Notes under the pieces: model-generated
Database searches by the model: none
What the model was told of the DNA's origin: nothing
The model's input: the letters and a program-made list of their open reading frames with translations, nothing else
Made by a program: the position numbers and the translations under genes
Shown: positions 8,406-17,830 of the stretch, piece after piece
Numbering within the stretch: position 1 is the first letter of the stretch
Layout of the letters: the number at the start of each line of letters is the position of its first letter
Source of the DNA: Christiangramia gaetbulicola
GTDB taxonomy: Bacteria; Bacteroidota; Bacteroidia; Flavobacteriales; Flavobacteriaceae
Assembly (NCBI RefSeq): GCF_003054225.1
Contig: NZ_QBKQ01000005.1
Coordinates: 28,554 to 92,553 of the forward strand
Reading direction: 5' to 3'
DNA: 64,000 nucleotides

Positions 8406-9302
8406 ATGGTTGATATAACGCATAAAATAAGTACACTTCGGGAAGCCACCGCCATTGCTGTGGTACGGACTTCCAGCGAAGAGACGGTTAAAGCGATCAG
8501 GGAAAATAAAGTTCCGAAAGGGAATGTCTTTGAAATGGCGAAAGCCGCAGGATTATTGGGAGTAAAGAAAACGCCTGAGTTGCTTCCGGACTGTCATCCG
8601 TTACCAATCGAGTACACCGGAATTGATTACGAAATTAACGGACTCGAGATACAGATCTCGGTTAGGGTTAAGACGATCTATAAGACCGGAGTTGAGGTGG
8701 AGGCGATGCACGGCGCCAGTATTGTAGCCCTTACGATGTATGATATGCTGAAACCTATCGATAAAAATGTAGAGATCGGGACCATCCGGCTTCAGAATAA
8801 AAAAGGTGGAAAATCATCTTTTAAGGTCAATTCTGAAGGCTTAAATGCAAAAATCGTGGTGTGTTCAGATACCATTTCAAAAGGTCAGGGAGAAGATAAA
8901 GCCGGCAAGGCCATCGCTTCAAAACTGAAAGAACAGGGAATTGAATCTGAAATTAGCATTATTCCAGATGAACCTGAAGAAATAAGATTGGCTCTGAAGA
9001 ATGCCGGAACTGATATGGTCATTTTCACCGGAGGAACAGGAGTCGGCCCTCGTGATTTAACTCCGGAGACTATAGAACCCTTGCTGGATCTAAAGTTGAA
9101 AGGGGTAGAGGAGCAAATGAGAAATTATGGTCAGCAGCGTATGCCATATGCGATGTTATCAAGGTCTGTAGCTGGGTTAATGGACGGAAAAGTAATACTG
9201 GCATTGCCAGGATCAACCAAAGGAGCAGCAGAATGCATGGATGCGATATTTCCGCATGTATTGCACGTTTTTAAAGTGATAGAAGGAAAGAGACATGATT
9301 GA
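8406..9302 (+). CDS. MoaC-MogA/MoaB fusion protein
   Basis: This is a bifunctional 298-residue protein. Residues 1 to about 150 are MoaC (cPMP synthase): GNVFEMAKAAGLLGVKKT, PDCHPLPI, EVEAMHGASIVALTMYDM. Residues about 155-298 are the MogA/MoaB molybdopterin adenylyltransferase: VCSDTISKGQGEDKAG and TGGTGVGPRDLTPE. It therefore catalyses an early step after MoaA and a late one, adenylation of MPT before molybdenum insertion by MoeA. The fusion is known as MoaCB in several bacteria. The gene overlaps moaA by 8 bases. Confidence 0.92.
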   Translation: MVDITHKISTLREATAIAVVRTSSEETVKAIRENKVPKGNVFEMAKAAGLLGVKKTPELLPDCHPLPIEYTGIDYEINGLEIQISVRVKTIYKTGVEVEAMHGASIVALTMYDMLKPIDKNVEIGTIRLQNKKGGKSSFKVNSEGLNAKIVVCSDTISKGQGEDKAGKAIASKLKEQGIESEISIIPDEPEEIRLALKNAGTDMVIFTGGTGVGPRDLTPETIEPLLDLKLKGVEEQMRNYGQQRMPYAMLSRSVAGLMDGKVILALPGSTKGAAECMDAIFPHVLHVFKVIEGKRHD

Positions 9303-10287
9303 AGAAAAGAAGAAAATAGTAGATAATTTTGGACGGCCGCATACCTATCTCAGGATCTCCCTGACCGACAGGTGCAATCTTCGTTGCTTTTACTGCATGC
9401 CTGAAGAAGGGATCGAACTCATGGAGAAATCCAATATCATGACTCTGGAAGAGATCATTGATCTGGCGAGGACATTCCGTGACCTTGGGGTGGATACGAT
9501 CCGACTCACCGGCGGGGAGCCTTTGGTGCGAAAGAATTTTGGCTACCTGTTAGAAGAACTGGCAAAACTGGGCGTCACTTTAAAGATCACCACCAACGGT
9601 ATCATGCTGGATAAATATCTTGATCTTTTTCAGAAGATTGGCTTAAAAAAGATCAATCTCAGCCTGGATACTCTGGATAAAGCAAAGTCGGTTTTTATAA
9701 CTAAGCGTGATTATTTTGACCGGATCTGGAAGAATATTCAGCAGGCTTTAGAGATGGATATGGAAGTCAAACTGAATATCGTACTTATCAAAGGCGTTAA
9801 TGACAACGAGATCAATGATTTTATAGAGCTTACCAAAAACAAGAAGCTTAAGGTCAAATTTATCGAGTTTATGCCTTTTAAGGGCAATAAATGGGACTGG
9901 AGCAAGGGAGTTTCGGAAAAGGAAATTCTTGATATAGTTTCAGAAAAATTCGGGAAAGTTGAGGAATTGAAAAACCCGAAGCATAGCACATCCAATAATT
10001 TTAAGGTGAAAGGGCATACAGGAAGTTTCTCGATCGTGAGTACGATTACCAATCCGTTCTGTTCTGAGTGCAATAGAATTAGGGTTACGGCTGATGGGAA
10101 AATGAAGAACTGCCTTTTCGCTAATTCTGAAACCGATCTGCTTACACCACTTAGAAATGGTGAGGAAATGGATAATATTATCATTAATGCGATCAAAACC
10201 AAGAAATATTCCCGGGATGGAATGGATGTGAAAATGGATCCCGAGCATTACGAAAAGAACAGGTCAATGATATCAATAGGAGGCTAA
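9295..10287 (+). CDS. moaA: MoaA, GTP 3',8-cyclase (radical SAM)
   Basis: This 330-residue enzyme starts Moco synthesis from GTP together with the MoaC domain. The radical-SAM cluster ligands are C27, C31 and C34 (CNLRCFYC). The second [4Fe-4S] cluster uses C256, C259 and C273 (CSECNRIRV...NC). The LTGGEPLVR SAM-binding motif is present and the C-terminal Gly-Gly typical of MoaA is intact. It overlaps moaCB upstream and shares a base with the moeA start (TAATG). Confidence 0.96.
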   Translation: MIEEKKKIVDNFGRPHTYLRISLTDRCNLRCFYCMPEEGIELMEKSNIMTLEEIIDLARTFRDLGVDTIRLTGGEPLVRKNFGYLLEELAKLGVTLKITTNGIMLDKYLDLFQKIGLKKINLSLDTLDKAKSVFITKRDYFDRIWKNIQQALEMDMEVKLNIVLIKGVNDNEINDFIELTKNKKLKVKFIEFMPFKGNKWDWSKGVSEKEILDIVSEKFGKVEELKNPKHSTSNNFKVKGHTGSFSIVSTITNPFCSECNRIRVTADGKMKNCLFANSETDLLTPLRNGEEMDNIIINAIKTKKYSRDGMDVKMDPEHYEKNRSMISIGG

Positions 10288-11453
10288 TGGTAACAATCGA
10301 AGAAGCGTTAAAGATCATTCAGGATCAATCTGTAAATCTAAAAACTGAAAACCGTCATCTTGAGAATTGTCTCGGATTTTCCCTTTCCGAAAATATCACT
10401 GCTCCATTTGATATGCCTTCATTCGACAATTCCGCGATGGACGGTTATGCTCTCTGTGGAATCCATTCAGAATATAAAATTGTAGGGGAGGTTGCTGCCG
10501 GTGATATGAGCGAGATTGAATTGAAAGAAGGGGAGGCCGTTCGCATTTTTACCGGGGCAAAAGTACCTGGAAAAACTACCGCGGTAATAATGCAGGAAAA
10601 GGTCTCTATTCATGGAGATAAACTACTTCTTGAGACAGAACCAAAAGAGGGCCAGTGTATTCGCAGAAAAGGAGAAGAATTAAAAGAAGGTCAGCTTGTA
10701 TTTGAAAAAGGCTATAGCATTACTCCCGCAGGAATCGGTTTGATTGGAAGCCTGGGAATTGAAAAAGTTGAGGTCTTTAAAAAGCCGGTCATAAATTTAA
10801 TTACTACCGGGAATGAATTGATACAACCCGGAAAGCCAAAAGCCGTAGGCCAGATCTTTGAATCCAATAGCTATGCGCTTACTGCTGCCTGTGAGAATTT
10901 CGGTTTTCACTGCAAGGATAAAAAACAGATCGCAGATGATTTTGAACCTATAAAATCAGGGGTCATAGAATCCCTGGAAACTGCAGATGTACTGATCCTT
11001 TCCGGAGGAATTTCGGTTGGAGATTATGATTTTGTGAAACAGGCGCTGGAAGAAAATGGAGTAGAGGAACAATTCTATAAAGTTTTTCAGAAACCGGGAA
11101 AACCGCTGTATTTTGGAAAGAAAGGAGATAAGTTTGTCTTTGCCTTACCGGGAAATCCTGCATCTTCACTTAGTTGTTTTTATGTTTATGTACTTCCTTT
11201 TCTTTATCAGTTAAGTGGTTCAGATAAAAATGGGCTCGAAAGATATTCTTTTCCTATTTCGCATGATTTTGAGAACAGGGGAGACCGGCCTTCATTTTTA
11301 AAAGCGAAGATCAGTAATTCTAAGGTGGAAATTTTGAACGGGCAGGGTTCTTCGATGATACAATCGATGGCGCTGGGGAATGCCCTGGCATTTATTGATG
11401 CTGAAACTTCGGTTAAAAAAGGGGATCCTATAGAATGTCTTCTAATTTCATAA
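10287..11453 (+). CDS. moeA: MoeA, molybdopterin molybdenumtransferase
   Basis: This 388-residue protein inserts molybdate into adenylated molybdopterin. Recognisable segments are DMPSFDNSAMDGYAL near the N-terminus, the IFTGAKVPGKTTAVIMQE stretch, the LSGGISVGDYDFVK central domain, and the ALPGNPASSLSCFYVYVLPFL motif. Length and domain order (MoeA_N, MoCF_biosynth, MoeA_C) are normal. Only one MoeA is encoded in the window. It is translationally coupled to moaA and lies one base from the permease gene. Confidence 0.95.
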   Translation: MVTIEEALKIIQDQSVNLKTENRHLENCLGFSLSENITAPFDMPSFDNSAMDGYALCGIHSEYKIVGEVAAGDMSEIELKEGEAVRIFTGAKVPGKTTAVIMQEKVSIHGDKLLLETEPKEGQCIRRKGEELKEGQLVFEKGYSITPAGIGLIGSLGIEKVEVFKKPVINLITTGNELIQPGKPKAVGQIFESNSYALTAACENFGFHCKDKKQIADDFEPIKSGVIESLETADVLILSGGISVGDYDFVKQALEENGVEEQFYKVFQKPGKPLYFGKKGDKFVFALPGNPASSLSCFYVYVLPFLYQLSGSDKNGLERYSFPISHDFENRGDRPSFLKAKISNSKVEILNGQGSSMIQSMALGNALAFIDAETSVKKGDPIECLLIS

Positions 11454-11454
11454 T

Positions 11455-12210
11455 ATGCCCTTAGAATACCTCCCATTTATCTTTTTTCTGATTGCTTTAT
11501 TCTACAGTTCTGTTGGCTTCGGGGGAGGTTCCAGTTACCTGGCAATTCTTAGCCTGGTGATAACCGATTTCTTTGAAATTCGCTCTACCGCGCTTATCCT
11601 GAATATTTGTGTGGTTACGATAGGCACCATCATTTATATTAAAAATGGGGTTTTAAAACCAAAACTGATCTGGCCATTTTTTGTTCTAAGTATTCCAATG
11701 GCATATTTAGGAGCACAGATTAAGCTATCTCAAACCATATTTTTCCTCATCCTGGGAAGCGCTCTGATCTTGGCTGGGATCTTTATGAGCTTAAGATTTG
11801 TAAAGGGTAAACTTGAATCTCAGGAGTTCTCTAAACCCAAGAAATTCATTCTCGGAGGAAGCATTGGTCTATTGTCAGGAATTTCAGGAATTGGTGGAGG
11901 TATTTTTCTTTCACCGGTATTAAATCTTCTGAAATGGAAGGATCCCAGGATCATCGCTTCTCTGGCTTCGGTTTTTATCCTGGTGAATTCCGTAGCAGGA
12001 CTTATTGGTCTCAATGTTGCCGGAACTTTTCGACTGGATCTTGATCTTGTAATAAAACTTATTATTGCAGTAGTACTTGGCGGAAGCCTCGGTTCATATC
12101 TTTCCAATAAGAAGTTCAACCTGAAATTCCTGGGAATCCTTACCGCCATTCTTGTTATCTATGTTGGCTTAAGACTTATCCTATTAAATGGATTCGGAAT
12201 CAGGATATAA
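11455..12210 (+). CDS. TauE/SafE-family membrane permease
   Basis: This 251-residue protein has about eight hydrophobic helices and two related halves, each with the family's glycine-rich pattern (YSSVGFGGGSSYLAIL near the start; GLLSGISGIGGGIFLSPVL in the middle). Family members move sulfite, sulfoacetate or other organic sulfur anions, and many are uncharacterised. It starts two bases after moeA and must be cotranscribed with it. A role in exporting sulfite or importing an oxyanion such as molybdate is only suggested by position. Confidence 0.85.
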   Translation: MPLEYLPFIFFLIALFYSSVGFGGGSSYLAILSLVITDFFEIRSTALILNICVVTIGTIIYIKNGVLKPKLIWPFFVLSIPMAYLGAQIKLSQTIFFLILGSALILAGIFMSLRFVKGKLESQEFSKPKKFILGGSIGLLSGISGIGGGIFLSPVLNLLKWKDPRIIASLASVFILVNSVAGLIGLNVAGTFRLDLDLVIKLIIAVVLGGSLGSYLSNKKFNLKFLGILTAILVIYVGLRLILLNGFGIRI

Positions 12211-12364
12211 CTTCCAATATTTTTAAAATCTTAAATGTTTGAGTATCAATAAGATTTTTAACGAGGTCTCTTCAAATATTCTTTCTGATTAACATAATGC
12301 TAACGCTTTACAAGATTTTAATCTTTAATTTTAGGAGCCTACTTACTTCCCTAATACATTTTTT

Positions 12365-13165
12365 ATGAAAGATATTGATAAATGGAAAAAGAACGCTGAT
12401 CTAGAGAATCTCAGCGATGACGAAAAAATGATCCTTGACGAAATGGGGTTGAGTGGGAGTTCCCGGAGAAAATTCTTAAAACAGGTTTCTGCAGCCAGTT
12501 TAAGTATCTGGGCTTCTTCATATTTTACTTCAGAACTATTTGCCAGCAATATGAAAGATCTTCCAGATAATCCACAAGTACTACTTAACGAAGTTAAAGT
12601 GAATCTTAGGGTAAATGAAATGGTAAAACAATTGACATTAGACTCCAGAATGAGTCTGCTTGATGCCTTAAGAGAAAGACTGGCCCTTACCGGGACCAAA
12701 AAGGGATGTGATCATGGTCAATGTGGTGCATGTACGGTAATAATTGACGGTAAGCGGAACCTTTCCTGTTTAACCTTAGCGGCAACCTGCGAAGGCAAGG
12801 AGATCACTACCGTGGAAGGTCTTGTTAAGAATGGAGAGATGCACCCTATGCAAAAAGCCTTTTTAAAACATGACGGATTCCAGTGTGGTTACTGTACGCC
12901 GGGACAGATCTGTTCTTCAGTAGCCTTATTAGAAGAAGCTAAAAATGGAGAAGCCAGTTATGTGACGGAAGATTTTAAAAAGATAGAGGAGAATTTAAAT
13001 CTTTCTGAAGAGGAGATCAGGGAAAGAATGTCTGGAAACATCTGCCGTTGCGGTGCCTATAATAATATTGTTCAGGCCTTTAAAGAAGTTCATTCCGGAA
13101 ATGATGAGATGCCGACCTGGGAATTCGCTACCCAGGAACAAATGGAGAAAGCTAAAAAAGCTTAG
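12365..13165 (+). CDS. PaoA/YagT-like [2Fe-2S] subunit with Tat signal
   Basis: This 266-residue iron-sulfur subunit belongs to a three-subunit aldehyde oxidoreductase. A Tat motif (SSRRKFLKQ, residues 32-40) follows a 31-residue acidic leader. The ferredoxin-type cluster uses C115, C120, C123 and C135. The second cluster uses C174, C177, C227 and C229, with a 49-residue spacer between the Cys pairs that, as I recall, is also long in E. coli PaoA. The signal probably carries the folded heterotrimer to the periplasm. The gene begins 154 bases after the permease, so it may have its own promoter. Confidence 0.92.
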   Translation: MKDIDKWKKNADLENLSDDEKMILDEMGLSGSSRRKFLKQVSAASLSIWASSYFTSELFASNMKDLPDNPQVLLNEVKVNLRVNEMVKQLTLDSRMSLLDALRERLALTGTKKGCDHGQCGACTVIIDGKRNLSCLTLAATCEGKEITTVEGLVKNGEMHPMQKAFLKHDGFQCGYCTPGQICSSVALLEEAKNGEASYVTEDFKKIEENLNLSEEEIRERMSGNICRCGAYNNIVQAFKEVHSGNDEMPTWEFATQEQMEKAKKA

Positions 13166-13195
13166 ACCTGAGAATTAAACTTAATTGAACTGAAC

Positions 13196-14182
13196 ATGAG
13201 ACCATTCACCTATACAAGTGCAATAAATAAGGAACAGGCGCTAAAGGCTACCACTAAAACTTCACATTATCTCGCCGGGGGAACTAACCTGGTAGACCTA
13301 ATGAAAGAAGATGTAGAGCGACCAGACCAGTTAATAGACGTAAACAAGCTTGAATATAAAAAGATCACCAAAAACGATAATGGTGGACTAAGCCTGGGTG
13401 CCATGCTTAGTAATTCTGAGACTGCGAATCATCCAGACATTAGAAAGCAATATCCACTGCTTAGTATGGCAATGCTTTCTGCAGCTACTGCCCAGATACG
13501 GAATATGGCTAGTAACGGAGGCAATTTATTACAGCGCACGCGCTGTCCATATTTTTTCGAGACCTCCATGCCTTGTAATAAAAGGCAACCTGGTTCCGGA
13601 TGTGGCGCTTTGAACGGAATGAATTCCCTGCACGCTATTTTTGGTTATAGTGATAGCTGTATCGCTACCAATCCTTCAGATATGTGTGTAGCTCTAGCTG
13701 CACTTGGTGCTAAGGTAGAATTAGAGCAACCTGGAGGTTCCTCCAGAATGATAGAATTTACAGATTTTCACCGTTTGCCGGGAGATAAACCGGAGAAGGA
13801 CACTAACCTGGAAGAGGGTGAATTGATAACGGGTATTCACCTTAGCGAACCCGTATTTGCAGATCACTATTACTATTTAAAGATCCGGGAGCGATCCAGT
13901 TATGCTTTTGCTTTGATTTCGGTTGCGGCCGGACTTCAGGTAAAAAGCGGAACTATCACTAAGGCAGGTTTGGCTATGGGCGGTGTTGCTCATAAGCCAT
14001 GGAAACTTTATGGTTCTGAAGAATTCCTGAAAGGCAAAAAACCTAACCAGTCCAACTTTGAGGAGGCGGCAGAGATCGCAATGAAAGACGCCAAACCATT
14101 TGAAGCTAATAAATGGAAAGTAGATATGGGTAAAAAAGCGATCGTAAGAGCGCTTACCCAGGCATTCGAAAGGGAAGTATAG
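13196..14182 (+). CDS. PaoB/YagS-like FAD-binding subunit
   Basis: This 328-residue flavin subunit belongs to the CoxM/XDH medium-subunit family. FAD motifs are AGGTNLVDLM (27-36) and NMASNGGNLLQ (103-113). Residues C117, C127, C136 and C155, in the context RTRCPYFF, CNKR, GSGC and SDSCIAT, match the extra [4Fe-4S] site known in E. coli PaoB and absent from ordinary XDH FAD subunits. It lies 30 bases after the PaoA-like gene. It has no signal of its own, so it would be co-exported with the Tat-bearing subunit. Confidence 0.92.
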   Translation: MRPFTYTSAINKEQALKATTKTSHYLAGGTNLVDLMKEDVERPDQLIDVNKLEYKKITKNDNGGLSLGAMLSNSETANHPDIRKQYPLLSMAMLSAATAQIRNMASNGGNLLQRTRCPYFFETSMPCNKRQPGSGCGALNGMNSLHAIFGYSDSCIATNPSDMCVALAALGAKVELEQPGGSSRMIEFTDFHRLPGDKPEKDTNLEEGELITGIHLSEPVFADHYYYLKIRERSSYAFALISVAAGLQVKSGTITKAGLAMGGVAHKPWKLYGSEEFLKGKKPNQSNFEEAAEIAMKDAKPFEANKWKVDMGKKAIVRALTQAFEREV

Positions 14183-14208
14183 TCCAACCTCAAAATCAAA
14201 AAATCATT

Positions 14209-16392
14209 ATGAATACAGTAAAAAAATCGGGAGTTGGGCAAGCCATAGATAGAGTAGAAGGCCATCTTAAAGTTACGGGAAAGGCCAAATATGCTTCTGA
14301 ATTTCCAGTAGAAAATAAGGTTTACGCACAGGGTATCAACAGCACGATCGCTAAAGGAGAGATCGTTTCTATAGATACTTCTGAAGCCGAAAAACTAGAC
14401 GGGGTTCTAAAAGTAATTACCTATAAGAATGCCGAAAAGCTGAAGACCTTTGATAAAGAAATGACCGCTATTGGAACAGATAGCATTGCACCGGTATTAC
14501 AGAGCAATAAAGTAAATTATTACGGTGAATATGTGGGACTGGTGGTTGCCGAAACTTTTGAACAGGCACAGTATGCGGCACGTTTAGTAAAATTTGAATA
14601 TAAAAAAGATCCTTCGGCCGTGATTAAATTTGAGGAGTCGAGATCTAAAGCCTATACTCCAGATAATGGATCTAATTATTCCCGCGGGGATATGCAGAAA
14701 GGCCTTTCTGAAGCAGATGTGGTGGTAGAGCAAACTTATAATACCCCTATTGAGCATCATCATCCTATGGAATTGCATGCGATCATCGCCTCTTGGGAAA
14801 ATGGAAAAGTAATGGCCTACGCGAGCCAGCAGATGGTGGATGATGCCACGATCGCTATTTCTTCTACTTTTCAAATTCCGAAGAAGGACGTTAGGGTCGT
14901 TTCTGCATTTGTCGGTGGAGGCTTCGGCTCAAAACTAAACCTGGAACGGCACGCGATCATGGCGGTGATGGCAGCTAAAATGGTGGGCAGACCTGTACAG
15001 GTTACGGTTACCAGGACGCAGATGTTTACAAATACAGGAATGCGCCAGCAAAATGAGCAAAAAATGCGGATTGGAGCTAAAAATGACGGGATGCTAACGG
15101 CGCTCTCTCATGAAACGCTGTCCCACACCTCTACAAATATGGAATACCAGGAACCCTGCGGAATGGTTTCAAAAATGCTTTATAAAGTGCCCCATAACGA
15201 GGTTACCTATAAGCTGATTCCCATGAACATTCAAACGCCTTTTGCGATGAGAGCACCGGGCGAAGCCACGGGAAGTTTCGCCCTGGAATCTGCAATGGAT
15301 GAAATGGCCTGGAAACTGAAAATGGACCCGATAGATTTCCGTATAAAAAATGACACGCAGACAGACCTTCATGAAAACCGACCTTTTTCATCGAGACTTC
15401 TGGTAGAATGTTTAAGGATAGGCGCAGATAAATTTGGTTGGAAAGACCGAAAGATGGAGCCCGGAACGAACAAAAAAGGTAACTGGCTTATTGGCTATGG
15501 TGTGAGTGCGGCTTCCAGAAATTCACCATATCAAAGAACATATTCCAAAGTAATTCTGGACCTGGAGGATGATGGGAAAGTACATGCTACCATACAAATG
15601 GATGGGACAGATATTGGCACAGGTAGTTATACCATTATCGCGCAAACCGCATCAGAATATTTAAAGATTCCTGTCGAGCAGGTTAGTGTGGAATTGGGGG
15701 ATTCAAATTTCCCAGTTACTCCGGGTTCCGGCGGATCCTGGGGAGCGGCTTCCTATTGTAATGGAGCTAGAGCTGCCTGTGAAAATGCTGTAAAAGGTTT
15801 AAAAGATAATAGAAACATTCCCCAGGATGAAAACGTGGCTTTGGCTGAACTTCTGAAAAGAAACCAGATCAAAACTTTTGAAGCTGAGGGAATGGCAGAA
15901 CCATCTAAAGAATTTGAAGAATATTCAGTCTTTTCTTTCGGCGCCAACTTTTGTGAAGTTTGGGTAGATAAAGATACGGGAATGTACAGGATCAAAAGGA
16001 TGGTAAATGTTGGTTCAGCAGGGAAGATCCTGAATCCAAAAACCGCCTACGGGCAGATCATAGGTGGTCTTACCATGGGTGCAGGAATGGTGATTGCTGA
16101 AAAAACACAGGTGGAGCCTAATTTCGGGAATTTTATCACCCGTTCTTTTGCAGATTATCATGTGCCGGTGAACCTGGATCTGGCCAATATAGATGTGGTG
16201 TTTCTACCTGAGGAAGATAAGATCGCCAATAAAATGGGAATAAAAGGGATTGGTGAACTGGGAATTACCAGTGTGGCGGCTTCTATTGCGAATGCGATAT
16301 TCAACGCAACGGGTAAACGAATGAGGGACCTGCCTATCACACCGGAAAAACTAATTGAAGCCGAGGTAGAAGAAGGGGTTGCTATTTCCTGA
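14209..16392 (+). CDS. PaoC/YagR-like molybdopterin-binding subunit
   Basis: This 727-residue catalytic subunit binds molybdopterin cytosine dinucleotide. It has the N-terminal aldehyde oxidase a/b hammerhead region (DRVEGHLKVTGKAKYASEF), the FVGGGFGSKLN loop, the AMRAPGEATGSFALESAMDE segment, and the catalytic glutamate E683 in GIGELG near the C-terminus. The closest named relative I recognise is the periplasmic aldehyde oxidoreductase PaoABC, which oxidises and detoxifies aromatic aldehydes. The substrate here is an inference. There is no signal peptide; export would rely on the partner. Confidence 0.92.
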   Translation: MNTVKKSGVGQAIDRVEGHLKVTGKAKYASEFPVENKVYAQGINSTIAKGEIVSIDTSEAEKLDGVLKVITYKNAEKLKTFDKEMTAIGTDSIAPVLQSNKVNYYGEYVGLVVAETFEQAQYAARLVKFEYKKDPSAVIKFEESRSKAYTPDNGSNYSRGDMQKGLSEADVVVEQTYNTPIEHHHPMELHAIIASWENGKVMAYASQQMVDDATIAISSTFQIPKKDVRVVSAFVGGGFGSKLNLERHAIMAVMAAKMVGRPVQVTVTRTQMFTNTGMRQQNEQKMRIGAKNDGMLTALSHETLSHTSTNMEYQEPCGMVSKMLYKVPHNEVTYKLIPMNIQTPFAMRAPGEATGSFALESAMDEMAWKLKMDPIDFRIKNDTQTDLHENRPFSSRLLVECLRIGADKFGWKDRKMEPGTNKKGNWLIGYGVSAASRNSPYQRTYSKVILDLEDDGKVHATIQMDGTDIGTGSYTIIAQTASEYLKIPVEQVSVELGDSNFPVTPGSGGSWGAASYCNGARAACENAVKGLKDNRNIPQDENVALAELLKRNQIKTFEAEGMAEPSKEFEEYSVFSFGANFCEVWVDKDTGMYRIKRMVNVGSAGKILNPKTAYGQIIGGLTMGAGMVIAEKTQVEPNFGNFITRSFADYHVPVNLDLANIDVVFLPEEDKIANKMGIKGIGELGITSVAASIANAIFNATGKRMRDLPITPEKLIEAEVEEGVAIS

Positions 16393-16463
16393 ACCGGGTA
16401 GCAACAATTGAATTGATTAAGTAAAAAAGGTATTTTTAGTATTCAATTTTTTCAAGTCTAAGG

Positions 16464-17063
16464 ATGAAACCGGCAGTCAAAAATAACAAGCTTTTGAAAT
16501 TGATATTCTTAGCTATCATTTCATTTTCTTTAACCTATTGTCAGGAGAATAAGGATAAAGGAGATGAAAAGGAAACTGCCAAAGTTGAAGAGCCTTCAGA
16601 AAATAAAAGCACCAAAAAGGCTATTCCGAATTATTATACCAGCGGTATCCCAGTATATGAGAAGTTTGAAGATCTGGAACCTTTATTAAATATAGAAAAC
16701 GATACCACTTATGTGCTTAATTTCTGGGCAACCTGGTGTAAACCTTGTATCAAGGAACTCCCACATTTTAAAGAACTGGATTCAATTTATAAGAAGGAAA
16801 AGATGAAGATCGTTCTGGTAAGCCTGGATTTCCCAAAAGATGTAGATACCAAACTTGTAGAATATGCCAAAGAAAATCAAATTGAAGATAAAGTGGTGGT
16901 CCTGCTCGATGGTAAGTATAATAACTGGATAGATAAGGTTTCTCCGGAATGGTCTGGTGCTATCCCCGCTACCTATATTTACAACCGGGAGCGTAATGAA
17001 TTATTTCAGGGTGCTTTTGAAAATACCAAAGACCTTATAGACGTGATTGAACCATTTTTATAA
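16464..17063 (+). CDS. TlpA-like thioredoxin-fold lipoprotein
   Basis: This 199-residue protein has an N-terminal hydrophobic signal ending LTYC, a likely lipoprotein cleavage site, then a charged linker and a TlpA/AlkP-thioredoxin domain. The redox motif WCKPC sits in NFWATWCKPCIKELP, followed by a cis-Pro region (IPATYIY). It should act in the periplasm as a disulfide reductase or oxidant partner. It follows the PaoC-like gene by 71 bases. A TTG-N20-TATTTTTAG sequence at about 16408-16439 could be its promoter, weakly supported. Confidence 0.85.
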   Translation: MKPAVKNNKLLKLIFLAIISFSLTYCQENKDKGDEKETAKVEEPSENKSTKKAIPNYYTSGIPVYEKFEDLEPLLNIENDTTYVLNFWATWCKPCIKELPHFKELDSIYKKEKMKIVLVSLDFPKDVDTKLVEYAKENQIEDKVVVLLDGKYNNWIDKVSPEWSGAIPATYIYNRERNELFQGAFENTKDLIDVIEPFL

Positions 17064-17080
17064 ACTAAATATATCTAATT

Positions 17081-17710
17081 ATGAAAAAGACATTTTTGCT
17101 GATAGCAGCCGCGATATTCCTGATGTCCTTTATAGGTTCCGGGCTATCCGATCTGTCAAATGTATCGGGAATAGAGGTAGGAGATAAAGCGCCGGAATTC
17201 AAACTTAAGAACATCGACGGCAAGACTTATTCTTTTGACAATATAAAAGATGCCAACGGGAATACTCCTAAAGGTTACATCGTCGTATTCACCTGTAATA
17301 CCTGTCCTTATGCAATCGCGAATGAGCAGCGTCTTATTGAGCTTCATAACAAATATGCTCCAAAGGGATATCCAGTGGTCGCTATCCAGCCAAATGATCC
17401 TTCAGTTCAGCCTGGGGACAGCTTTGAGGCCATGAAAGAAAATGCCAAGGAAAAGGGCTTTCCTTTTTTATATCTTTTTGATGAAGGGCAGGAGGTGTAT
17501 CCAAAGTATGGCGCTACAAAGACACCTGAGGTATATTTAGTAGATTCAAAAAGAATTCTACGTTATCATGGAGCGATAGATGATAGTCCTCGTGATGAAA
17601 CTTCTGTAGATCAAAAGTTCGTGGAGGAGGCTATAAAAGCACTGGATGCCGGGAAAGATCCTGAAAATAAAACCACCAAGGCAGTGGGTTGCAGCATTAA
17701 GACAGCTTAA
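17081..17710 (+). CDS. Secreted thioredoxin/peroxiredoxin-like protein
   Basis: This 209-residue redoxin-family protein has a signal peptide (to about residue 20) and VGDKAPEFKLKNIDGK, typical of AhpC/TSA-like folds. Its FTCNTCPYA gives a CxxC motif, and a further cysteine (VGCSIK) lies near the C-terminus. It lies 17 bases after the TlpA-like gene, so the two are probably cotranscribed. They may form a periplasmic thiol-redox pair linked to the exported molybdoenzymes, which is inference from location. Substrates are unknown. Confidence 0.82.
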   Translation: MKKTFLLIAAAIFLMSFIGSGLSDLSNVSGIEVGDKAPEFKLKNIDGKTYSFDNIKDANGNTPKGYIVVFTCNTCPYAIANEQRLIELHNKYAPKGYPVVAIQPNDPSVQPGDSFEAMKENAKEKGFPFLYLFDEGQEVYPKYGATKTPEVYLVDSKRILRYHGAIDDSPRDETSVDQKFVEEAIKALDAGKDPENKTTKAVGCSIKTA

Positions 17711-17730
17711 ATATCAGATAAATTTAAAAT

Positions 17731-17785
17731 AAGGCCAGATCATGCTCAGTGCTAGTAGTATTGAATTTGACCTGGCTTTTTTATT
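17731..17785 (+). terminator. Terminator closing the Moco/thioredoxin region
   Basis: GGCCAG-A-TCA pairs with TGA-C-CTGGCT across a loop of about 25 bases, and TTTTTTATTATTTT follows. It sits about 20 bases after the thioredoxin-family stop codon. Confidence 0.6.
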
Positions 17786-17830
17786 ATTTTCAGATCTGGT
17801 CATTCAATTTTAATATTGCATATTATCGGT

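Noticed and set aside
12365..13165. Long spacer between the second Fe-S cysteine pairs as a novelty
   Set aside because: The 49-residue spacing appears to be a feature of PaoA-type subunits in general, as far as I recall, so it supports the assignment rather than being unusual.
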